DNA of 6,713 bases from Bacteroidota bacterium. GTDB taxonomy: Bacteria > Bacteroidota > Bacteroidia > J057. Below, in pieces: positions 1 through 4,828 of this stretch (positions are counted from its first letter, which is position 1; every line of letters starts with the position of its first letter). The stretch lies in NCBI GenBank assembly GCA_963169475.1, contig CAUJFT010000337.1, positions 1 through 6,713 on the forward strand, read 5' to 3'. The translations under genes and the position numbers were made by a program. The notes beneath the pieces were generated by a model. The model saw nothing but the letters and a program-made list of their open reading frames with translations, was not told where the DNA came from and made no database searches.

Positions 1-546
1 GTTCAGTTTTTCTTGACGGACGACCGCTGGTTTCGCTCTCCCAATAATACAAAATCTGAAAAAAGAGATTATTTTGGGCAAGAACAGTTAGACCGCTTGG
101 TAGAATCCCTTGTAGGCTCTCGCGCTACTTTCAAGTTCGTATTAGTAGGCGGGCAAGTGCTTAACAGTGTCAAAAACTACGAAACACTTATAAACATTGC
201 CGAACATGAAAGAACCTATCTTTTAGATAAAATCGCAAAAGAAGAAATCAAGAATGTGATTTTCTTAACCGGAGACCGTCATCATTCTGAACTTTCATTA
301 GTAGAGGTAAAAACGTCTTCCGGCAAAAGCCTGAAAGTATATGACTGGACAGTTTCTCCCCTTACCTCTACGTCTTATGATGCTTCCAAAGAAGAAAATA
401 CTTATCGTATTCCGGGTTCACACTATGGTTCAAGAAACTTTGGTACAATGGACATTACTGGTGCTTTGAAAGAGCGGGTACTTAACCTAAAACTTTTTGA
501 TGTAAATGGTAAAGAGGTCTGGAACTATTCAATAAAGCCGGAATAA
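1..546 (+). CDS. PhoD-like alkaline phosphatase/phosphodiesterase, C-terminal part (5' end outside window)
   Basis: The reading frame is open from base 1, so this is the last 181 codons of a longer gene; a TTG at position 13 is internal and not a start. The visible part begins with FFLTDDRWFRSP, matching the conserved D-x-R segment of the PhoD-like metallophosphatase family. Next comes a VLVGGQVLN segment, then GDRHHSEL at residues 91-98 of the fragment, the conserved GDxHxSE-type motif whose histidine is expected to bind the active-site metal. The SPLTS segment and a closing beta-rich tail ending in VWNYSIKPE also fit the family. Characterised members are exported enzymes that hydrolyse phosphomonoesters or phosphodiesters to release phosphate. 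The signal peptide and first metal-binding motifs would lie upstream, so export and completeness cannot be judged. No gene follows on the same strand for about 1.7 kb, so this looks like the end of its transcription unit. Confidence 0.85.
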   Translation, partial: VQFFLTDDRWFRSPNNTKSEKRDYFGQEQLDRLVESLVGSRATFKFVLVGGQVLNSVKNYETLINIAEHERTYLLDKIAKEEIKNVIFLTGDRHHSELSLVEVKTSSGKSLKVYDWTVSPLTSTSYDASKEENTYRIPGSHYGSRNFGTMDITGALKERVLNLKLFDVNGKEVWNYSIKPE

Positions 547-723
547 TATGGCTATAAACTATTAGATAGGAGGTTGCCCAAAAAGGATATTTATACGAAA
601 AATGAATTTGTATTTATCATTTTAAATGGCTCTTTATTGAGGATTTATTAGAAAATAAGTACTGGTTTGAAATTAGTTTATAATATTATTTTTAGTTAAA
701 AAACTGATAAACAATTATTTGCG

Positions 724-757
724 AAAACTAAGAACTTATCATTAAAAACTAAGAACT
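724..757. repeat. Two direct copies of AAAACTAAGAACT, 21 bp apart
   Basis: The 13-mer AAAACTAAGAACT occurs at 724-736 and again at 745-757, with starts exactly 21 bp apart (two helical turns). Flanking bases partly differ. Two copies in AT-rich DNA could be chance, a local duplication or a protein-binding site. No promoter or replication function can be assigned. Confidence 0.5.
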
Positions 758-850
758 ACTTAGAGCCAAAAACCAACAAATTATCAATTTCCAACAATCG
801 TTCTTACCTTTTTGGACAGCTTCAGATGCGCGCGCGCCTATGAATCCGAA

Positions 851-889
851 AGGCAGGGGGCGTTTATAGAGAAACAACGCCCCCTGCCT
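851..889 (-). terminator. GC-rich perfect hairpin, possible terminator of the minus-strand unknown gene
   Basis: Bases 851-864 (AGGCAGGGGGCGTT) are the exact reverse complement of 876-889, giving a 14-bp stem around an 11-nt loop (865-875). It lies 41 bp beyond the stop codon of the minus-strand gene, where a terminator would be expected. Against a classical intrinsic terminator, neither strand has a T-run after the stem: the minus strand continues TTCGGATTC and the plus strand CCCCACCC. It may act as a transcript-end stabilising hairpin or a bidirectional barrier, or be part of a dispersed intergenic repeat. Confidence 0.45.
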
Positions 890-930
890 CCCCACCCACA
901 AGGGCAAAGCGCGTGGAATGATTATAGAAA

Positions 931-2022
931 TTATTCATCACCAAGGTAAGTATATTTTGGATTTAATACCTTTTGGATAGGCGTATCCTCTCCAAGTGTG
1001 CGTTCGCCTACGCCTCCGCGTGAGGTACCTTCTGCTTCGGGTTTCATGGCGGCGAGTTGTTGTTGGAGCTGAATCATCTGTGCTTGATTTTCCAGTTGGG
1101 AAGAAATTTGCTGCGTTTGTTGAGCGGTTGCAGCAGCAGTATTTTTAGTATTATCCAAATTGATGTTAAAGGGTAAGAGTTTGGACGGGATAGAGAAAAT
1201 TGAAGAAAGCACCCGAATTGGGATATTGACAAAAGCCATCAACTGACTGGGACGTGTAATGGAAATGCTTTTGGGAAAACCCTTGTCAAAATCCATAGAG
1301 AAAGAATATTTAATGTATTTGGGTCTTTCAACTTCTACCAAATGTAGTTTGTAAGGGTGGGGGAGTGTTACATAATGTCTTTCGGAGGATTTTCCGGCTT
1401 TGAAGGTAAGTTCAGCGGCAGCCATCGGCTTACAATAAATACCTGGACCCTTATCACTTTGTTGTACGGGCTTTCCGATAGACATTCCTCCCTCTTGTTC
1501 CTCAATTAGGCGAATTTCTACACTAGGGAAAAAATTAGGATTATTAGGACTTTTAAAACTTTCCAACTCTTTATTGATTTGCTCTAATTCGGTACTGATA
1601 AAGGGGTCAAAAGTAACCTGATACACCATGACCTCCTTTGCAATATCCCTATCTACAAACTCCGGAATCCCTCCTATAATTTGGGCTATTTGCTTACCAA
1701 GCTCTCCAATTTTACCGAGAATTTCTCCGGTTTTATCTTCGGTTACTGTGTGTACCTTACTTAGAAATCCTTCGGGGGTAAACTCTACGGAAACCGTATC
1801 ATCAGTCCACGCGTTATAGTGATATTGAAGATAATAACGATGTCTTGTATCTGCGGTTTGTACGACCTCATGCTCAAACCGGAAAGAAAACTTCGTTTCT
1901 CCATTTTTTAAGATGGCTGCCCGGAATAATTTAAGTTTGACAAGGGCTTTGGGTAAAAAATAACAATTAAAATTACTTCCAGCGGAAAATTTGGAAGAAG
2001 TGAGAATATACTTTGCTGCCAT
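931..2022 (-). CDS. Hypothetical protein, 363 residues, with Gln-rich coiled-coil-like tail
   Basis: I do not recognise this protein's family. The start ATG at 2022-2020 is preceded by an A-rich leader (ATCACTAAA) without a Shine-Dalgarno sequence, as is usual in Bacteroidota. There is no signal peptide or transmembrane segment, so a cytoplasmic location is most likely. Residues 1-95 look beta-rich, with a YYLQYHYNAW segment at 63-72. Residues 96-130 (EDKTGEILGKIGELGKQIAQ onward) look helical. Residues 131-290 are mixed, with two proline-rich loops. Residues 292-327 are rich in Gln, Ala and Leu (QQTQQISSQLENQAQ) and likely form a coiled coil. The tail is rich in Gly, Glu and Arg and probably disordered. 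No catalytic motif stands out. The gene stands alone, convergent with the phosphatase and divergent from the secreted-protein pair, so its neighbours suggest no role. The internal plus-strand frame at 1628-1819 is judged a shadow. Confidence 0.8.
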   Translation of the reverse strand: MAAKYILTSSKFSAGSNFNCYFLPKALVKLKLFRAAILKNGETKFSFRFEHEVVQTADTRHRYYLQYHYNAWTDDTVSVEFTPEGFLSKVHTVTEDKTGEILGKIGELGKQIAQIIGGIPEFVDRDIAKEVMVYQVTFDPFISTELEQINKELESFKSPNNPNFFPSVEIRLIEEQEGGMSIGKPVQQSDKGPGIYCKPMAAAELTFKAGKSSERHYVTLPHPYKLHLVEVERPKYIKYSFSMDFDKGFPKSISITRPSQLMAFVNIPIRVLSSIFSIPSKLLPFNINLDNTKNTAAATAQQTQQISSQLENQAQMIQLQQQLAAMKPEAEGTSRGGVGERTLGEDTPIQKVLNPKYTYLGDE

Positions 2023-2071
2023 TTTAGTGATTATTAATTAAAGATTAAAACAACGATTATTCAGACTTCGG

Positions 2072-2079
2072 CAAAGTAA
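2072..2079 (-). promoter_or_regulatory. Possible Bacteroidota -7 element for the minus-strand gene
   Basis: On the minus strand the sequence reads TTACTTTG, one mismatch from the Bacteroidota -7 consensus TAnnTTTG, about 50 bp upstream of the minus-strand start codon. I see no clear -33 TTTG at the right spacing, so support is weak. Confidence 0.25.
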
Positions 2080-2198
2080 TAGGAGCGTGTATCCGAAATC
2101 CATTACAATATTACGGCTAATTATGAGTAATACCAACAGTTCAGCCCTTTTTTTTTACAATTCAGATGTGTTTTCCCCTCATATATAAAAATAATTTA

Positions 2199-2206
2199 TA
2201 CCTTTA
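2199..2206 (+). promoter_or_regulatory. Possible Bacteroidota -7 element for the secreted-protein operon
   Basis: TACCTTTA matches TAnnTTTG at seven of eight positions and lies about 75 bp upstream of the chosen ATG. Upstream there is an AT-rich segment, and further up a run of nine T residues (2148-2156) that could act as an upstream-type element. The candidate -33 region contains TTTTCCCC rather than a clean TTTG. It would drive the 843-residue protein gene and, through the 15-bp gap, the next gene. Confidence 0.3.
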
Positions 2207-2281
2207 CCCCGTTTTTAACAAAATAATCAGAAGATAAAAGTTATATTTAACTAAAATTAGGTGCGTTTAAATATTTTAATA

Positions 2282-4813
2282 ATGAAAAAAATATTATTCT
2301 TATTATTCGTTTGCTACCTATCGGTTTCAATTTATGGTCAGCAAAATGTGGGGATAGGGACTACAAACCCGCGCCCGCGCGCAATTTTAGATTTGACCGC
2401 AACAGACAAGGGCTTTTTGCCCCCGCGGACAGACCCTATGTCCATACTCGGCTTAACTGCTCAAGATGCCGGCTTGCTAATTTATAACCCTGCTGATAAT
2501 TATTATTATTATTGGACGGGAACACAGTGGCTTACACTTCCCGACCAAGATTGGCAAATTATTGGCGGGGGCGCAGCCCAGTACTCTATTCCTCCAGTAG
2601 TAGGTATTGGTACCACTACTCCTAATGCTACTTTTCATGTAAATGGCACGATTAGGTTTGAGTCCTTACTCAATTCTTTGGATACTACCGTCTTGGTTAC
2701 AGATGCTTTGGGTTATGTAACCCGGAGACCCCTCCCCAATAGTGCGTGGGACGGCGATAACCAAAGCCTCGCCCTTTTAGGAAATACGCTTACGATTTCC
2801 GGAGGAAACTCCGTGAATCTACCTTTTACTAATATAGTACCCGGCTTGGGATTAATAAGCTCCGGACCTGCCGGAAACCAAACGATTGATGTGCAAGCAA
2901 ATAATGGGTTGAATGTAGATGCAGTAGCAGATGCGGTTCAGTTAGGAGGACCCCTAATTGAGAATACTGCTATTACCAATGGGAACTTTAATCTTGATGT
3001 TAATCTTAACGGTACCGGACATTTTGAGGTTCAAAATAATGGTGCGCCGCTTATTCATGCCGATAACGTAAACAACGGAAGAATTGGAATGGGTACAGGG
3101 ATAGTTTCGTCTAATAATGCTTTTGTGGAAATGGTGGCTCAATCAAGAGGGATTTTGATTCCGGAGGTTACTGATATTCAGATGAATGCAATTCCGGTAG
3201 CCGCCCCTCAAGATTTGGGCTTAATGGTTTACAATACAGATGAAAATGTACACATGTATTGGAACGGTACTTGTTGGTTGCCCGTAGGGGTTACCATTTG
3301 TACTGATTTTTCTATTGATTGTGGAGTAGGGGCTGGGTGTATCTACACGAGTTCGGCTTCTATCATTAATTTTGATATGCCGGTTGTCCTTAATTCCGGA
3401 AGTGCCGTTCCCGTAATCCTTGCCGTTGCCGGGGTGCCTAACGGAGTTACGGTAAGTTTTTCCTCTACTTCTGTAGTCCCTACGGACACGGTTAATGTGT
3501 CTATTGCAGGTTCTACTAATGCAGCACCCGGCGTTTATACCTTGAATTTTCTTGCTCTCTTTGGTCCTATTGTTCAGCAATGTAATTATACCTTGACGAT
3601 AGTACCCGGCTCTCTTACTATTTCAAGCAATGCCGGGGTTGTGAATGAAATCAGTGTCGCTCCTAATACTACGGTTGCTTCTACACAGATTGATATTAAT
3701 TTTTCTGCTGGAGCTTGTTCGGCATGTAATCAAGGCTTGCTTTCAGTATCAAATGTACCTGCCGGGGTTACTGCGAGTATCTCTACCAATCCAATCCCTA
3801 CCTCTGGAGGTAGTAGTGTCATTACCTTTACCGCTAACTCTTGTGCAAACGTAGGAGTTTACAATATCTTGATAACCCTTGATTTGTGTGGACAGCTTAT
3901 AACGTTCCCTTATACCCTTGAAGTGGATACCTCCGTGATTAATGTTGCCGCTAATGCAAATAACCTGAATCTCTTTAATATGGCAGCTACTCCTGCTTGT
4001 CCCATTACGCTTATTTGTAATATTGCACCAGGTATTACGGTTAGCAGCAATACAACGGCTGCCCCTGCATTCACTACGGGTTTATTTCCGGCGGGGAGTA
4101 TTATTGACATAAATGTAGGTTGCGATGCTTTTATAGTGGGTAAAGGAGGAGATGGCGGACGCTCTGATAATGATTGGACAGTTCCTAATTGTGCGAATAT
4201 CAATGGATTACCAGGTGGGCCCGCATTATCTATTACTACTACTGGCGTTACAGTTAATACCAGCGGAAGTTGTAACGGATTAGTAGGCGGCGGCGGCGGC
4301 GGTGGTGGTGCTGGAAGCGACGTGGTACATGCGAGCCTTTGTATGCTACCCGACTTTGATTCCGGTGGAGGTGGAGGCGGAGGTGCTGGCGGAGGACTTG
4401 GTGGCGTTACCCCGGGTGGAGATGGTTGTACTTCTAATTCCGGCACCAATGGCTCTTTCCCTCCGGTTGCGATTCCTTATGGATTGGGAGGAGGCCCTTG
4501 TGTGGGTAATTGTTCTTTCTCTATTCCTTTTATAGGAACATTTTCCTTTAACTATGCTGGCGGTGTAGGAGGAAACGGAGGTAGTTGGGGGCAGCCCGGA
4601 AGTAGTGGTACTGGATATAACTGTGGTGGGTCCGGAACTTGTTCTATTCTGGGGGGAACTACCGGCTGCGATATTGGTTCCGGTGGAGGACCCGGCTCTG
4701 CCATTATTAGTAATGGAAATACCTTTATATATGTTGGTCAAAATGTGGGACCTATTACTTGTACCGGTGCTTGTACATTGACAGACCCGGGTCTTGCCGG
4801 GGCCGTTCAATAA
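2282..4813 (+). CDS. Secreted mosaic protein: tail-fibre-like modules, Ig-like domains and glycine-rich C-terminal domain (843 aa)
   Basis: The ATG at 2282 is preferred over an in-frame GTG at 2261 because it directly begins a signal peptide, MKKILFLLFVCYLSVSIYG, with likely cleavage before Q20. Module A (22-90) reads NVGIGTTNP, GFLPPR (44-49), GLLIYN (64-69) and YWTGTQW (77-83). A related copy, module C (269-335), has GMGTG, GILIPE (290-295), GLMVYN (313-318) and YWNGTCW (326-332). Between them lie GIGTTTP (108-114), WDGDNQ (156-161) and ISGGN (172-176), motifs frequent in Bacteroidota tail-fibre-like surface proteins. Two Ig-like domains follow (about 359-444 and 445-549), marked by VPNGV (385) and VPAGV (492). 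From about 600 the protein is glycine-rich, with runs of 8 Gly (669-676) and 7 Gly (695-701) and 12 cysteines from C614 on. This resembles polyglycine-type phage adhesin tips. No type IX sorting domain was recognised. An extracellular adhesive or binding role is inferred; the ligand is unknown. Confidence 0.85.
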   Translation: MKKILFLLFVCYLSVSIYGQQNVGIGTTNPRPRAILDLTATDKGFLPPRTDPMSILGLTAQDAGLLIYNPADNYYYYWTGTQWLTLPDQDWQIIGGGAAQYSIPPVVGIGTTTPNATFHVNGTIRFESLLNSLDTTVLVTDALGYVTRRPLPNSAWDGDNQSLALLGNTLTISGGNSVNLPFTNIVPGLGLISSGPAGNQTIDVQANNGLNVDAVADAVQLGGPLIENTAITNGNFNLDVNLNGTGHFEVQNNGAPLIHADNVNNGRIGMGTGIVSSNNAFVEMVAQSRGILIPEVTDIQMNAIPVAAPQDLGLMVYNTDENVHMYWNGTCWLPVGVTICTDFSIDCGVGAGCIYTSSASIINFDMPVVLNSGSAVPVILAVAGVPNGVTVSFSSTSVVPTDTVNVSIAGSTNAAPGVYTLNFLALFGPIVQQCNYTLTIVPGSLTISSNAGVVNEISVAPNTTVASTQIDINFSAGACSACNQGLLSVSNVPAGVTASISTNPIPTSGGSSVITFTANSCANVGVYNILITLDLCGQLITFPYTLEVDTSVINVAANANNLNLFNMAATPACPITLICNIAPGITVSSNTTAAPAFTTGLFPAGSIIDINVGCDAFIVGKGGDGGRSDNDWTVPNCANINGLPGGPALSITTTGVTVNTSGSCNGLVGGGGGGGGAGSDVVHASLCMLPDFDSGGGGGGGAGGGLGGVTPGGDGCTSNSGTNGSFPPVAIPYGLGGGPCVGNCSFSIPFIGTFSFNYAGGVGGNGGSWGQPGSSGTGYNCGGSGTCSILGGTTGCDIGSGGGPGSAIISNGNTFIYVGQNVGPITCTGACTLTDPGLAGAVQ
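4286..4309 (+). repeat. Coding glycine-codon repeat (GGC)5(GGT)3
   Basis: Five GGC codons followed by three GGT codons encode Gly669-676 of the 843-residue secreted protein. The uninterrupted GGC microsatellite could gain or lose whole codons by slippage without breaking the frame. A second run of seven Gly codons at 4364-4384 mixes GGT, GGA and GGC and so is less prone to slippage. Confidence 0.8.
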
Positions 4814-4828
4814 TTCATATTACAAAAA

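Larger units (their letters stand above)
547..930. other. Intergenic gap between convergent genes
   Basis: This 384-bp stretch separates the end of the phosphatase gene from the end of the minus-strand unknown gene. I find no credible coding frame or RNA gene in it. The left part (about 547-820) is strongly AT-rich and holds a 13-nt direct repeat. The right part (about 827-915) changes abruptly to GC-rich sequence: an alternating GC tract at 828-837, a perfect 14-bp inverted repeat at 851-889 and a C-rich stretch just after it. No convincing intrinsic terminator directly follows the phosphatase stop codon. The sharp change in composition suggests an inserted or dispersed intergenic element rather than ordinary spacer, but this is inference from one copy. 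Confidence 0.6.

Noticed and set aside
13..15. TTG at position 13 as start of the phosphatase
   Set aside because: The frame continues upstream to base 1 and the residues before it (VQFF) fit the conserved family segment, so the gene is truncated by the window edge.
724..889. CRISPR array or replication iterons
   Set aside because: There are only two short direct repeats and one hairpin, with no regular repeat-spacer series and no cas or replication initiator gene in view.
1628..1819. Plus-strand frame of 63 codons inside the minus-strand unknown gene
   Set aside because: It is short, lies fully within a well-supported gene on the other strand, and has no leader or family support.
2261..2281. 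GTG at 2261 as the start of the mosaic secreted protein
   Set aside because: It would add MRLNILI before an otherwise standard MKK signal peptide; ATG at 2282 has a better leader and gives a normal signal sequence.
3221..3580. Minus-strand frame of 119 codons
   Set aside because: It is antisense to the Ig-like region of the secreted protein and its translation shows no recognisable domain or signal.
3910..4449. Minus-strand frame of 179 codons with long proline runs
   Set aside because: The proline runs are the antisense of the glycine codons (GGN read backwards gives NCC) of the real secreted-protein gene. The frame has no signal peptide and no family resemblance.
4346..4810. Minus-strand frame of 154 codons rich in Ser, Thr and Arg
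   Set aside because: It lies entirely antisense to the glycine-rich domain and is low-complexity; it stays open because the GC-rich triplets produce few stops.
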